Both the position numbers and the translations under genes were made by a program. Shown here one piece after another: positions 11,116 through 21,886 of a DNA stretch of 51,346 bases. The notes below the pieces were generated by a model. It was not told the origin of the DNA. It saw only the letters and a list, made by a program, of their open reading frames with translations, and did no database searches. Source of the stretch: an uncultured Clostridia bacterium. GTDB lineage: Bacteria > Bacillota > Clostridia > TANB77 > CAG-508. Location: positions 1-51,346 of the forward strand of contig CANRHX010000010.1 of assembly GCA_947630545.1 (NCBI GenBank), read 5' to 3'. The stretch's first letter is position 1; each line of letters begins with the position of its first letter.

Positions 11116-11319
11116 ATGGAAGATTTTAAAGAATTTTGGAATAGAAATAAAGGAATAATTCTAGGTGTTACGGTTGCAATAATATTATTAATTACAGGAC
11201 TACAACAGTTAATTATTGGACTTGTACTCATATTTGCATGTGGTTTTATAGGAGATTATATTTATAAAAATAAAGAAGAAGTAAAAGAAAAAACAAAAAA
11301 ATTTATAGATAAGTTATAG
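11116..11319 (+). CDS. DUF2273-like small membrane protein
   Basis: Short protein with TM hairpin ('FWNRNKGIILGVTVAIILLI'), in the usual Asp23-AmaP context; start chosen by RBS. Confidence 0.7.
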   Translation: MEDFKEFWNRNKGIILGVTVAIILLITGLQQLIIGLVLIFACGFIGDYIYKNKEEVKEKTKKFIDKL

Positions 11320-11336
11320 TAGAATAGGAGAAATAA

Positions 11337-11747
11337 ATGGACAGATCAACAATAAGAGAATTAGCATTTAAATTTATTTATAGTTTAGAAATTCAAAAAG
11401 CAGAGAACATTCAAGAAGCAATAGATTTATATTTACAAGCAAATGAAATAGAAACACAAAATGCAAAAAAATATATAGAAGATGCAGCCTTAGGAATACA
11501 GAATAACATAAATATAATAGATGAGAAAATTGAAAAAAACTTAAAATCAGATTGGAAATTAGAAAGAATTTCAAAAATAGATTTATCTATCTTAAGGCTT
11601 GCAATATATGAAATTACATTTAAAGAGGTTCCGTTTAAAGTAGCCATAAATGAAGCAGTAGAACTTGCTAAAAAGTATGGAGAAGATTCATCTAAAAAAT
11701 TTGTAAATGGAATTTTAGCAAGTGTTGTAAAAGAAAACAATGGCTAA
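11337..11747 (+). CDS. nusB: Transcription antitermination factor NusB
   Basis: [14 protein letters not shown]…[19 protein letters not shown]…[18 protein letters not shown]. Confidence 0.96.
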   Translation: MDRSTIRELAFKFIYSLEIQKAENIQEAIDLYLQANEIETQNAKKYIEDAALGIQNNINIIDEKIEKNLKSDWKLERISKIDLSILRLAIYEITFKEVPFKVAINEAVELAKKYGEDSSKKFVNGILASVVKENNG

Positions 11748-11779
11748 TAAACAAAGAAAGGAATTATAAAGTATATAGT

Positions 11780-12967
11780 ATGAAATATAATCCAATGACA
11801 GTAACAGATTTAAATTTGTATGTAAAAAATAAATTTGTTGAAGATGAATTTTTAAATAATGTGTTAGTTAAAGGTGAAATATCTAACTTTAAAAGACATT
11901 ATACAGGGCATTTGTATTTTACATTAAAAGATGAAAATAGTTTAATAAAATGTGTAATGTTTAAAAGTTATGCAGATAAATTACCATTTGAGCCAAAAGA
12001 AGGAAGTAAAGTTATAGTATTTGGAACTTGTTCTGTATATGAAAGAGATGGAGTTTACCAAATATATACAAAAGCAATGGAAGAAGATGGTGTTGGTGAT
12101 TTATATCAACAGTTTCAAAAATTAAAACAAGAGTTAGAAAAGCAGGGGTATTTTGATGTAAGCCACAAAAAAGCAATACCTAAAATGCCAAAGATAATTG
12201 GTGTATTAACATCCAAAACAGGTTCAGTAGTAAAAGATATAATAAATGTATCCACAAGAAGAGATCCAAATGTGAATTTAAGGATATTACCAGTACCTGT
12301 ACAAGGAGAAGGTGCAGCAGAGAAGATAGCAAAAGCTATAGAATATATGAATGAGCATAAATTAGCAGATGTATTAATTATAGCAAGAGGAGGAGGATCA
12401 TTAGAAGATTTATGGCCGTTTAATGAAAAGGTTGTAGCAGATGCTATATATAATTCTGAACTTCCTGTTATATCAGCAGTTGGGCATGAGACAGATTTTA
12501 CAATTGCAGATTTTGTTGCAGACTTAAGAGCTCCAACACCATCTGCAGCTGCAGAACTTGCAGTTCCAAACATTAGAGATGTAATTGATAGATTATCTCT
12601 ATGTCAAAAAAGACTAAGAGATTCATTAATAAAAAAATTAGATTATATGAGATTAAAATATGAAAAATGCATTTCTAGTGTAGTTTTTAAAGAGCCAAAA
12701 AGATTTATATATGACAATGATCAAAAGTTAGATACATATCTGAAAAAATTAGAGAATTCTATAAAAATTAAGCAAAAAGAAGAAAAAACAAAATATGTAG
12801 AATTAGTATCTAAACTAGATGCTTTAAGCCCACTAAAAACTTTAACAAGAGGTTATTCTATAACTCAATTTAATGGAAAAGTTATAAAATCTAGTAAAGA
12901 CTTAAAATCAGAAGATGTTGTAAACTTAAGATTTATAGATGGCGAAAAGTCAGCAAAAATAGTATAA
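11780..12967 (+). CDS. xseA: Exodeoxyribonuclease VII large subunit
   Basis: OB-fold KGEISNFKRHYTGHLYFTLKDE; IARGGGSLEDLWPFNEK; SAVGHETDFTIADFVADLRAPTPSAAAE. Confidence 0.98.
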   Translation: MKYNPMTVTDLNLYVKNKFVEDEFLNNVLVKGEISNFKRHYTGHLYFTLKDENSLIKCVMFKSYADKLPFEPKEGSKVIVFGTCSVYERDGVYQIYTKAMEEDGVGDLYQQFQKLKQELEKQGYFDVSHKKAIPKMPKIIGVLTSKTGSVVKDIINVSTRRDPNVNLRILPVPVQGEGAAEKIAKAIEYMNEHKLADVLIIARGGGSLEDLWPFNEKVVADAIYNSELPVISAVGHETDFTIADFVADLRAPTPSAAAELAVPNIRDVIDRLSLCQKRLRDSLIKKLDYMRLKYEKCISSVVFKEPKRFIYDNDQKLDTYLKKLENSIKIKQKEEKTKYVELVSKLDALSPLKTLTRGYSITQFNGKVIKSSKDLKSEDVVNLRFIDGEKSAKIV

Positions 12968-12982
12968 AGAAAGGAAAAAAAT

Positions 12983-13204
12983 ATGAGTGAAAAAAATACA
13001 TTTGAAGATAATATGGCTAATTTAGAGAATATAGTTTCAGAATTAGAAAAAGGAGATTTGAATTTAGATGAATCTATGAAAAAATTTGAAGAAGGAATGA
13101 AACTTTCAAAACAATGTAGTAAAATGTTAGATGAAGCAGATAAAAAAATAACAATTCTTTTAGAACAAAATGGTACTGTAGTAGAAGAAGATTTTAATAC
13201 ATAG
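12983..13204 (+). CDS. xseB: Exodeoxyribonuclease VII small subunit
   Basis: FEDNMANLENIVSELEKGDLNLDESMKKFEEGMKLSKQC; follows xseA. Confidence 0.95.
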   Translation: MSEKNTFEDNMANLENIVSELEKGDLNLDESMKKFEEGMKLSKQCSKMLDEADKKITILLEQNGTVVEEDFNT

Positions 13205-13249
13205 AAATCATATTAAATTGGTACGTTTTTAGAAAGGAAAATAAAAGAG

Positions 13250-13705
13250 ATGAAAGAAAGCTTAATGAACAATTTCGATGGTTTTTTACATAATAAATAC
13301 ATAATTATACCAATGTTAATATGGTTTTTCATACAATTATTTAAACTTATATATGACTTGGTAACCACAAAAAAATTTAATTTCAAAAGAATTCTAGGAG
13401 CTGGTGGAATGCCTAGTTCTCATTCAGCTGTTGTTGTTTCTCTAGCAACAATGATAGGAAAAGATATAGGAGTAGATACTCCAATGTTTGCATTGTCTTT
13501 ATTATTTGCTCTTGTTGTAATGTATGATGCTGCAGGTGTTAGAAGAGCAGCAGGAAAACAAGCAAGGCTTTTAAATAAAATAGTACAAACTCCAGGACTT
13601 ACAGGAATAGAAGTACAGGAAAAACTTGTAGAAGTTTTAGGACATACACCTAAACAAGTCTTTGTAGGAGCTTTAATTGGCATAATTGTTGGACTAGTTG
13701 TTTAA
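13250..13705 (+). CDS. Divergent PAP2 family protein (YuiD-like)
   Basis: [16 protein letters not shown]…[18 protein letters not shown]…[16 protein letters not shown]. Confidence 0.92.
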   Translation: MKESLMNNFDGFLHNKYIIIPMLIWFFIQLFKLIYDLVTTKKFNFKRILGAGGMPSSHSAVVVSLATMIGKDIGVDTPMFALSLLFALVVMYDAAGVRRAAGKQARLLNKIVQTPGLTGIEVQEKLVEVLGHTPKQVFVGALIGIIVGLVV

Positions 13706-13749
13706 ATAATAATGGTAAAATTTTATTAACCATAAAATTAGGAAGGGAA

Positions 13750-15417
13750 GTGTTAAAATTGACAGATATTGAAATTGCAAAAAGTGTAGAATTAAAAGAA
13801 ATAAGCAAAATAGCTAAAGAACTTGATATTGAAGAATATTTAGAAATGTATGGAAAGTACAAAGCCAAAATAGGTGAAGATTTACAAAAAAAATTAGAAA
13901 ATAAGGAAAATGGAAAATTAGTATTAGTAACAGCTATAAGCCCAACACCACTTGGCGAAGGAAAGACTACAGTTTCAATTGCTGTAGCAGATGGATTAAG
14001 AAAAATAGGAAAAAAATCAGTATTAGCATTAAGAGAACCATCACTAGGACCAGTATTTGGTGTAAAAGGTGGAGCAGCAGGTGGAGGATATTCACAAGTA
14101 GCTCCAATGGAAGACATAAATTTACATTTTACAGGAGATATACATGCAATTACTGCTGCAAATAATTTACTTTCAGCAATGATAGACAATCATATTTATT
14201 TTGGAAATGAGCTTGGATTTGAAAAAGTAGTATGGAAAAGATGTGTTGACTTAAATGACAGACAATTAAGAAAAGTTAATACTGGGTTATCTGGAGAAAG
14301 TAAAATTGTTCCAAGAGAAGATGGATTTGATATAACAGTTGCTTCAGAAATAATGGCTGTTGTATGTTTATCTAAAAACTTATTTGACTTAAAAGAAAAT
14401 TTATCAAAAATGTTAATTGGATATAATAAACAAAATGAACCAATATATGTAAAAGATTTAAAAGCGCAAGGTGCAATGGCTGTACTTTTAAAAGATGCTA
14501 TAAAACCAAATTTAGTTCAAACATTAGAACATACACCAGCTTTAATTCATGGTGGACCATTTGCCAATATTGCACATGGATGCAATAGCGTAATAGCTAC
14601 GAAAACAGCTTTAAAACTTGGTGAATACACAGTTACAGAAGCTGGATTTGGTGCAGACTTGGGAGCTGAAAAATTCTTGGATATTAAGTGCAGAAAGGCT
14701 GATCTAAAACCAAATGTAGTTGTATTAGTTGCAACTATAAAAGCTTTAAAATACCATGGAGGCTTACCAAAAGATAAAATTCTTGAAGAAAATATTGAAG
14801 CAATTGAATCAGGTTTAGGAAACATATATAAACATATAGAAAATCTAAAAGAAAATTTTGGATTAAATGTTGTAGTTGCTTTAAATAAATATAATACAGA
14901 TACACCAGCAGAAATAGAATTCTTAAAACAAAAAGTAGAAGAAAAAGGAGTAGAATTCAGTGTTGTAGAAGGTTGGGGCAAAGGTGGAAATGGAGCTATT
15001 GATATAGCACAAAAAATAGTTGAATTATCTGAAAAACCTTCAACATTAAATTATACATATGATTTAGAAGATAGTATTAAAACAAAAATAGAAAAAGTTT
15101 GTACAAAAATTTATGGAGCAAAAGGTGTAGAGTATTCTGAAGAAGCAGAAAATACAATTGCTAAAATAGAGTCTTTAGGATATTCTAATTTACCAGTATG
15201 TATTGCAAAAACACAATTTTCTTTTTCAGATGATGCAAAAAATCTAGAATGCAAAGAAGATTTTAATATAAATGTAAGGGATGTTGTGTTAAAATCTGGT
15301 GCAGGATTTATAGTAGTTCTTGCAGGAAGCATTATGACAATGCCAGGACTTCCTAGAGTTCCAGCAGCAGAAAGTATTGATATAGATGAAAATGGAGAAA
15401 TTGTAGGAATCTTCTAA
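13750..15417 (+). CDS. fhs: Formate--tetrahydrofolate ligase
   Basis: [59 protein letters not shown]. Confidence 0.98.
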   Translation: MLKLTDIEIAKSVELKEISKIAKELDIEEYLEMYGKYKAKIGEDLQKKLENKENGKLVLVTAISPTPLGEGKTTVSIAVADGLRKIGKKSVLALREPSLGPVFGVKGGAAGGGYSQVAPMEDINLHFTGDIHAITAANNLLSAMIDNHIYFGNELGFEKVVWKRCVDLNDRQLRKVNTGLSGESKIVPREDGFDITVASEIMAVVCLSKNLFDLKENLSKMLIGYNKQNEPIYVKDLKAQGAMAVLLKDAIKPNLVQTLEHTPALIHGGPFANIAHGCNSVIATKTALKLGEYTVTEAGFGADLGAEKFLDIKCRKADLKPNVVVLVATIKALKYHGGLPKDKILEENIEAIESGLGNIYKHIENLKENFGLNVVVALNKYNTDTPAEIEFLKQKVEEKGVEFSVVEGWGKGGNGAIDIAQKIVELSEKPSTLNYTYDLEDSIKTKIEKVCTKIYGAKGVEYSEEAENTIAKIESLGYSNLPVCIAKTQFSFSDDAKNLECKEDFNINVRDVVLKSGAGFIVVLAGSIMTMPGLPRVPAAESIDIDENGEIVGIF

Positions 15418-15426
15418 ATAATATAA

Positions 15427-15456
15427 AAGTTAACCTTATTGGTTAACTTTTTTTGC
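15427..15456 (+). terminator. Terminator after fhs
   Basis: aaaagttaaccttattggttaacttttttt. Confidence 0.85.
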
Positions 15457-15532
15457 ATGTAAAATAAAGTAAACAAAAATGTATAAAAAATCCATTTTTT
15501 AAAATAATATGTATTAGAAAGTGGTGATTTTT

Positions 15533-16472
15533 ATGTATAATTTTAGAACAGATTTAGCAAATGAGAGAAGAGACATTTATAAAAAAGCAAACAAAGTGGA
15601 AAATGAAATAGACGGAATAGATAGTCAAATGCAAGATGTAGATGAAAACCTAAAAATCGAAAGAGTTTTCATAACAAATGAAAATGGAGAAAAGGCTATA
15701 GGAAAGCCAAAAGGAATATATGTAACAATAGACATAAAAAACTTAAAAATTGCAAGAGACGAAGAAATTCAGAAAGCATCAGATGTATTAACAGAAGAAC
15801 TAGGCAAAATTTTAGACAAGCATGTAACTAGAAAAGACGAAATGTTAGTAGTAGGTCTTGGAAATGTTTATGTTACGCCAGACAGTTTAGGTCCAAAAGT
15901 TATAAATGAAATAGATATAACAAGACATATAATCAAATACATGCCTGAATATTTGGATGAAAACACAAGGAATGTATGTGCGATAGCACCAGGAGTTTTA
16001 GGAACAACTGGAATGGAAACATTAGAAATACTAAAAGGTGTAGTTGATAATGTTAAACCAAAGGTTGTTATAGTAATTGATAGTTTAGCTTCAAGAAGTA
16101 TAGAAAGAATAAGTTCAACATTACAAATATCAGATACTGGAATAGTACCAGGAGCTGGAGTTGGAAACGCTAGAGCAGAATTAAGTGAAACAACACTTGG
16201 AATACCGGTAATAGCACTTCGGAATTCCAACAGTTGTAGAACTTGCAACTTTAGTATCTGATGGAATAGATATTTTTATTGATAAATTACAAGATAAAGC
16301 AGAGTCAAACGAATATTTAAATAAATTGCAACAAGAAGATAAATATGAAGAGGTAAAGGATGCTTTAAATGTCGGGGATTATAATATGATTGTTACTCCA
16401 AAGGAAATTGATGATTTAATTGAAAATATGAAGGATATTGTTGCTAGAGGAATAAACCAAACAATATCATAA
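15533..16472 (+). CDS. gpr: GPR endopeptidase (spore germination protease); needs a +1 shift at CGG 16220-16222
   Basis: FRTDLANERRDIYKK; VGLGNVYVTPDSLGPKV; PGVLGTTGMETLEILKGVV; after the shift: GIPTVVELATLVSDGIDIFIDK…MIVTPKEIDDLIENMKDIVARGINQTIS*. Confidence 0.95.
16220..16222 (+). other. Putative CGG +1 frameshift site 4 (gpr)
   Basis: …GTA ATA GCA CTT C|GGA ATT CCA ACA GTT GTA GAA = VIAL-G-IPTVVE; zero frame gives RNSNSCRTCNFSI*. Confidence 0.92.
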
Positions 16473-16546
16473 AAACTAAAAAACATTTGACAAAAGACTA
16501 ACATATTGATAATATATAAATGGCAAAAAACATCATGGAGGTAAAA

Positions 16547-17056
16547 ATGATATTATATCCAAATATGCTATTAGATAGTGTAACAGAAATCACACCTGAA
16601 ATATTGTATAAAAACCAAATAAATGGATTAATTCTAGATGTAGATAATACACTAATAAATAAAAAACAAGAAATATCAGAAAATGTAAAAAATTGGGTAA
16701 AGCAAATGAAATCAAATAACATCAAACTATATATATTATCAAACACAAATGATAAGAAAAAAGTTAAAAAAGTTTCAGAGACTTTAAGCATTCCATATAT
16801 AAACTTAGCAAAAAAACCATTCAAAACAGGCTTCCTAAAAGTACAAAAAATATTTCAAGAAGAATCAGGAAACATAGCTGTTGTTGGAGATCAAATTTTT
16901 ACAGATGTCATTGGTGGGAATAGGTGTAATATGTTTACAATACTAGTTGAACCAATTGAAAAAAAAGAATATTGGTATACGAGGTGGAAAAGACCAATAG
17001 AAGATATTATAAAAAATAAATATAAAAAATCAGAAATAACAAAAGAATCAAACTAG
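16547..17056 (+). CDS. YqeG family HAD IIIA-type phosphatase
   Basis: GLILDVDNTLINKKQ…LSNTNDKKKV…AKKPFKTGFLK…VVGDQIFTDVIGGNR. Confidence 0.93.
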   Translation: MILYPNMLLDSVTEITPEILYKNQINGLILDVDNTLINKKQEISENVKNWVKQMKSNNIKLYILSNTNDKKKVKKVSETLSIPYINLAKKPFKTGFLKVQKIFQEESGNIAVVGDQIFTDVIGGNRCNMFTILVEPIEKKEYWYTRWKRPIEDIIKNKYKKSEITKESN

Positions 17057-17097
17057 CATATATTAAAATAAACGTAAAAACGAAGGAGAAAATAAAA

Positions 17098-17850
17098 ATG
17101 TTTATTAATGACATACACATAGCTTACTATATAGGTGCAATAATACTAGCACTATTTGTAGGACAATTTGTGGATTGGATGAATAAAAGACTACCAAAAT
17201 ATGAAAAAGTATTTACACTAAAAATATTTAAAGAATATAAAGCAAAATTTAGACCAAATTATATATTAATGTTAGTTACAGCCATAATATATGTAGGACT
17301 TATATATGTTTATGGAATACAAGATACAATAATTGGAAATTTAGATTTAATAAAATTTATGATATTAACACCAATGCTATTATCTGCATTTGTAATAGAT
17401 TTTAAATTGCAAATAATTCCTAATAGACTTAATTTAGCAATATTTGAGACAGGACTAATATTTTGTTTCTTATATGGATTATCAAATGTTGCAATTTCAA
17501 TAAATATGTTTTTTGGAATGTTAGCCGGAGCAGGAATATTTTTAGCAATAACATTGCTAGGTGGATTATTTTATGGAAAAGAGGCAATGGGATTTGGCGA
17601 TGTTAAATTAATGGGAGCATTAGGTTTATTTTTTGGATTATCAAATATAATAATAATAACACTTTTGTCATTTTTAATAGGGGCAGTTTTAAGTATAGTA
17701 TTACTAATAACAAAAATAAGAAAGACAAGCGAATACATACCATTTGGCCCTTTCATCGTTATTGCATCATTTATTAGTACATTTGTACCATTTGAAACAA
17801 TAAAATTAGTATTAATGCAAATATTTACATTAGGAATGTATAAAGGATAA
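17098..17850 (+). CDS. Prepilin leader peptidase (A24 family)
   Basis: Polytopic; DFKLQIIPNRLN and GKEAMGFGDVKLMGALGLFFG aspartyl-protease motifs. Confidence 0.92.
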   Translation: MFINDIHIAYYIGAIILALFVGQFVDWMNKRLPKYEKVFTLKIFKEYKAKFRPNYILMLVTAIIYVGLIYVYGIQDTIIGNLDLIKFMILTPMLLSAFVIDFKLQIIPNRLNLAIFETGLIFCFLYGLSNVAISINMFFGMLAGAGIFLAITLLGGLFYGKEAMGFGDVKLMGALGLFFGLSNIIIITLLSFLIGAVLSIVLLITKIRKTSEYIPFGPFIVIASFISTFVPFETIKLVLMQIFTLGMYKG

Positions 17851-17878
17851 AAATATAAAGGAAGGAATTGATTAATAG

Positions 17879-18937
17879 ATGAATCCAAAAATGCAATGGT
17901 TAAGAAATAAAATGGCAAGTTTAGATTTGCAAGGAATAATAATTTCAAACCCAATTAACATCAAATATTTAACAGGTTTAGATGCCGAAGGGGTTTTATT
18001 AATAACGAGAAAAGAAAACATATATATAACAGATGGAAGATACATAGAATATGTACATAGCACTTTAACATTATTTGATGAAATAATAGTTTATGACATA
18101 AAAGACGTTTCTATTGATGACTATGAGAATTTTTTCATGTTTTGTGAAAATGTTGGATTTGAGGAAAATTATGTTACATATGCCAAATATAAAGAATTAG
18201 TTAGAAAATATAAAATTAACAATTTAGTAGAAACTGAATATATTATAGAAAAACAGAGAATGATAAAAGATGAAGAGGAATTAAAAAATATAAAAACTGC
18301 ATGTGAAATAACTGATGATTGTTTTTCATATATATTATCTTATATAAAACCAGGAATGACAGAAAAACAGATTGCAAATGAAATAGATGAATATTATAAG
18401 CAAAGGTCAGATGGAATATCATTTGATACAATAGTGGCATCTGGAGAAAATTCTGCAAAACCTCATGCCGTTCCAACAGATAGAAAAATTGGAAAAGAAG
18501 ATATTATAACAATTGATATGGGATGCAAATATAATGGATATTGCTCAGATATGACAAGAACTTTTTTTGTAGGGCGTGTGCCTGACGAAATAAAACCTGT
18601 GTATGATTTAGTATTAAAAAATCAAAAACAAACATTAGATGAATATAAAGATGGTGCAAGTATAAGACTTTTATCAAAAATGGTTGTAAATGATTTTAGA
18701 ATGAATAACTATGATTTAATTCACAGTATAGGACACGGAGTAGGGCTTGAAATACATGAGCCACCATTTATCAATTATAAAAATGATACAACATTAAAAG
18801 AAAATATGGTAATAACAAGTGAACCTGGAATCTATGTGACCGGGAAATTTGGAGTTAGAATAGAAGATACAGTACAAATTACAAAATCTGGTTGTATAAC
18901 TTTAACCAATTCTGAGAAAAATTATATTGTAATATAG
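17879..18937 (+). CDS. M24 family Xaa-Pro aminopeptidase/dipeptidase
   Basis: GISFDTIVASGENSAKPHAVPTDRKI; IDMGCKYNGYCSDMTRTFFVG; HSIGHGVGLEIHEPP. Confidence 0.93.
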   Translation: MNPKMQWLRNKMASLDLQGIIISNPINIKYLTGLDAEGVLLITRKENIYITDGRYIEYVHSTLTLFDEIIVYDIKDVSIDDYENFFMFCENVGFEENYVTYAKYKELVRKYKINNLVETEYIIEKQRMIKDEEELKNIKTACEITDDCFSYILSYIKPGMTEKQIANEIDEYYKQRSDGISFDTIVASGENSAKPHAVPTDRKIGKEDIITIDMGCKYNGYCSDMTRTFFVGRVPDEIKPVYDLVLKNQKQTLDEYKDGASIRLLSKMVVNDFRMNNYDLIHSIGHGVGLEIHEPPFINYKNDTTLKENMVITSEPGIYVTGKFGVRIEDTVQITKSGCITLTNSEKNYIVI

Positions 18938-19083
18938 TAAACTATTGATTTTTCCAAGAAAATGTAGTAAAATAAGTAATGTTAAAAATAAAAATAGTAC
19001 AGATTGCATTTAAGCAATTTGTTTAACTATAAACTGTAACAATAAAAATTGAGCAGTTTAAAAAATGAAAGGAGAAATAAAAT

Positions 19084-19650
19084 ATGGCAGCAGTATATTC
19101 AGCAGGAGATTTTAGAAATGGAACAACATTTGAAATGGAAGGAAATGTATTTAGAGTAGTAGAATTTCAACATGTAAAACCAGGGAAAGGAGCAGCTTTT
19201 GTTAGAACAAAATTAAAAAATGTTATAACAGGAGCAGTATTGGAAAAAACATTCAATCCATCAGATAAATTCCCAGGAGCAGAGATAGAGAAAAAGGCAA
19301 TGCAATATCTATATAATGATGGAGATCTATATTATTTTATGGACAATGAAACATATGATCAAATGCCATTAAATGAAGGACAATTAGGAGATTGTTTAAA
19401 ATACTTGAAAGAAAACATAGAAGTTACAATACTTTCATATAAAGGAAGTGTATTTGCAGTAGAACCTCCAACATTTGTAGAATTAGAAGTTACATATACA
19501 GAACCAGGATTTAGTGGAAACACGACAACAACATCTGGTAAACCTGCAACATTAGAAACAGGTTTAGAACTACAAGTTCCATTATTTGTAAATATTGGTG
19601 ATGTTTTAAGAATAGACACTAGAACATGTGAATACATGGAAAGAGTTTAA
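19084..19650 (+). CDS. efp: Translation elongation factor P
   Basis: [40 protein letters not shown]…; [13 protein letters not shown]. Confidence 0.98.
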   Translation: MAAVYSAGDFRNGTTFEMEGNVFRVVEFQHVKPGKGAAFVRTKLKNVITGAVLEKTFNPSDKFPGAEIEKKAMQYLYNDGDLYYFMDNETYDQMPLNEGQLGDCLKYLKENIEVTILSYKGSVFAVEPPTFVELEVTYTEPGFSGNTTTTSGKPATLETGLELQVPLFVNIGDVLRIDTRTCEYMERV

Positions 19651-19666
19651 GAAAGGTGAATAATTA

Positions 19667-20191
19667 ATGTCAGAATTAAAAAAAGAATTCAAAAATTATA
19701 TGGAGGATTTAGAAAAAAACATTCAAAATAAACAAGATTTAGAATATGTTAAAGGTAGGACAACTGAGTTTATGAATGTAATAATAGATAAAATGGAATA
19801 TATTTTAAATTTCAAAGAAGAAAAAATATCACAAATTGAAAAAATCCAAAGTGATTTAGAACAAAGGATTAGTTCAATGCAACAAGAAATTGCAGATATA
19901 GAGCAAGATATCTATATTGAAGACGAAGAAGAAATTTATGATAATATAGATGATGAACAAGGTGATTATGATTTTGAAATAGTTTGTCCATATTGTGATA
20001 ATGAATTCTTAATAGATTTAAATCAAGAGAATTCTGAAATAGAATGTCCGCAATGTAATAATATAATAGAATTAGATTGGTCTGGAAATTCAGAAGAAGC
20101 TGAAAACATAAAAAATACAGATTGTGGAAAAAGCAATTGTTCTGGATGCAAAGGTTGTGGAAATTTAGAAGATGAAGATGATGACATGTAA
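19667..20191 (+). CDS. Coiled-coil/zinc-ribbon protein, similar to clostridial CD1247-type
   Basis: N-terminal helix MSELKKEFKNYMEDLEKN…; CPYCDNEFLIDL…CPQCNNIIELDW zinc ribbon; Cys-rich C-terminus. Confidence 0.7.
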   Translation: MSELKKEFKNYMEDLEKNIQNKQDLEYVKGRTTEFMNVIIDKMEYILNFKEEKISQIEKIQSDLEQRISSMQQEIADIEQDIYIEDEEEIYDNIDDEQGDYDFEIVCPYCDNEFLIDLNQENSEIECPQCNNIIELDWSGNSEEAENIKNTDCGKSNCSGCKGCGNLEDEDDDM

Positions 20192-20195
20192 TTTA

Positions 20196-20228
20196 AGCGA
20201 GCCAAGAGTTATTTCTTAGGCTCGCTAA
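20196..20228 (+). terminator. Hairpin terminator-like
   Basis: agcgagcc aagagttatttctta ggctcgct. Confidence 0.65.
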
Positions 20229-20305
20229 AAAATTTTGAAAATTTTTATAAAAAACTATACATTTTAAAATTAATATGTTATAATCAAAAAAGTTTGAAAA
20301 TATTT

Positions 20306-20380
20306 AGGGGTATAGTGTTAATGGTAGCACATCGGTCTCCAAAACCGCCTGTGAGGGTTCGAGTCCTTCTACCCCTGCCA
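20306..20380 (+). tRNA. tRNA-Trp (anticodon CCA)
   Basis: Cloverleaf: AGGGGTA…TACCCCT acceptor, loop CTCCAAA flanked by CGGT/ACCG, GGTTCGAGTCC T-arm, encoded CCA. Confidence 0.95.
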
Positions 20381-20383
20381 AAG

Positions 20384-20414
20384 AACTCTATATTTCTCAT
20401 ATAGAGTTTTTCTA
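20384..20414 (+). terminator. Terminator after tRNA-Trp
   Basis: aactctatatttctcatatagagttttt. Confidence 0.75.
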
Positions 20415-20491
20415 TTAATAATCTTTTATTTTTTTCTTAAATTTTATCAACAAATATCTTTAATTATAATCAAAAAAAGAGGTGATATTCA

Positions 20492-21089
20492 ATATATAAA
20501 TATTTAAAACGATTTTTATTAATACAGTTTTTACTCATATTTTTTATATCAATATTTTTTACTCCAACGATATTAAGTAATCAAATAACAAATAATTCTA
20601 AAGATAGCAGTGCAAATAATGAAGAAATAATACAAATAAATCCCAAAGGTTTTGTTTGGCCATTACCTGGTTATACTAGGATAAGTTCACCATTTGGAAA
20701 AAGAGTATCTCCAACGACAGGTGCATCAAGCTCCCATTCAGGAGTTGATATACCTGCTCCACCTGGTACAAAATTTATAGCGGTACATGATGGAAAAATT
20801 ACGTTTAGGCAATTTTTAGGTGCAGGTGGTTATACAATAACTCTTTCATTTGATAATTACAAAGTTTCATATTGTCATTGTGATCCTAATTTTATTGTGC
20901 AAGTTGGTCAAGAAATAAAACAAGGACAAGTAATTCGGATGTGTAGGTCCAAAAAATGTTTATGGAGTAAAAGGAAATATATATAAAGATTCATCCGGAA
21001 ATCCAACAAATGGTGCAACTACCGGACCACATCTCCATTTGGGTATTAGGTTAAATGGAGATTATCAAAATCCTTTAAACTTTTTTTAA
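20492..21089 (+). CDS. M23 family metallopeptidase, membrane-anchored; apparent AUA start and +1 shift at CGG 20936-20938
   Basis: Manual translation: (I/M)YKYLKRFLLIQFLLIFFISIFF…FVWPLPGYTRISSPFGKRVSPTTGASSSHSGVDIPAPPGTKF…GQEIKQGQVI-[G]-CVGPKNVYGVKGNIYKDSSGNPTNGATTGPHLHLGIRLNGDYQNPLNFF*. Absent from the ORF track because it lacks a standard start and is shifted. Confidence 0.9.
20936..20938 (+). other. Putative CGG +1 frameshift site 5 (M23 peptidase)
   Basis: …GGA CAA GTA ATT C|GGA TGT GTA GGT CCA = GQVI-G-CVGP; the catalytic HLH motif lies downstream. Confidence 0.9.
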
Positions 21090-21192
21090 GAACAATTAAA
21101 CAGTAGTTAAAGATATTACAACTTCTATAATAAATCTTGACATTAGCTACTAATTATGATATTAATAATTTAATTTAAAGGAGGAAAGTATC

Positions 21193-21735
21193 ATGAAAGA
21201 TTTAAAAGGAACAAAAACAGAAAAAAATTTAATGGATGCATTTGCAGGAGAATCACAAGCAAGAAATAAATATACATATTTTGCAAGCAAAGCAAAAAAG
21301 GAAGGATATGAGCAAATTGCAGCAATATTTTTAGAAACAGCCGATAATGAAAAAGAACATGCAAAAATATGGTACAAGTTATTACATGGAGGAGAAATCC
21401 CAACAACAGCAGTAAACTTAGAAGATGCAGCAAATGGAGAGAACTATGAATGGACAGATATGTATGACAGAATGGCAAAAGAAGCCAAAGAAGAAGGATT
21501 TGATCATATAGCATATTTATTTGAAGCAGTTGGAAAAATAGAAAAAGAGCATGAAGAAAGATATAAAAAGTTATTAGACAATGTAAACGGAGATTTAGTA
21601 TTTAGTAAAGATGGAGATAGAATTTGGAAATGCAGAAATTGTGGACATATAGTTATAGGAAAAAATGCACCAGAAATTTGTCCAGTATGTAGCCATCCAA
21701 AAGCATATTTTGAAATAAAAGCTGAAAATTATTAA
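21193..21735 (+). CDS. Rubrerythrin
   Basis: Ferritin-like diiron motifs ([26 protein letters not shown]) plus C-terminal rubredoxin [30 protein letters not shown]. Confidence 0.97.
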   Translation: MKDLKGTKTEKNLMDAFAGESQARNKYTYFASKAKKEGYEQIAAIFLETADNEKEHAKIWYKLLHGGEIPTTAVNLEDAANGENYEWTDMYDRMAKEAKEEGFDHIAYLFEAVGKIEKEHEERYKKLLDNVNGDLVFSKDGDRIWKCRNCGHIVIGKNAPEICPVCSHPKAYFEIKAENY

Positions 21736-21749
21736 AAATAATTAATTGT

Positions 21750-21819
21750 TAGTCAATAGTTTCAGGTTTGGTTTAAACGTTTTGTATAAACTAAACCCGG
21801 AAATATTGACTATTTTTTT
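21750..21819 (+). terminator. Long hairpin terminator after rubrerythrin
   Basis: tagtcaatagtttcaggtttggtttaaacg…taaactaaacccggaaatattgactattttttt. Confidence 0.8.
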
Positions 21820-21886
21820 TAAATTTATGTAGCAATTTAATTTATAATATGATATAATTCAAACATAAGTAAATAAGGAGAAATAT

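Noticed and set aside
20306-20380. The tRNA in the window as the CGG/CGGN decoder
   Set aside because: It is a standard tRNA-Trp with a 7-nt anticodon loop CTCCAAA (anticodon CCA).
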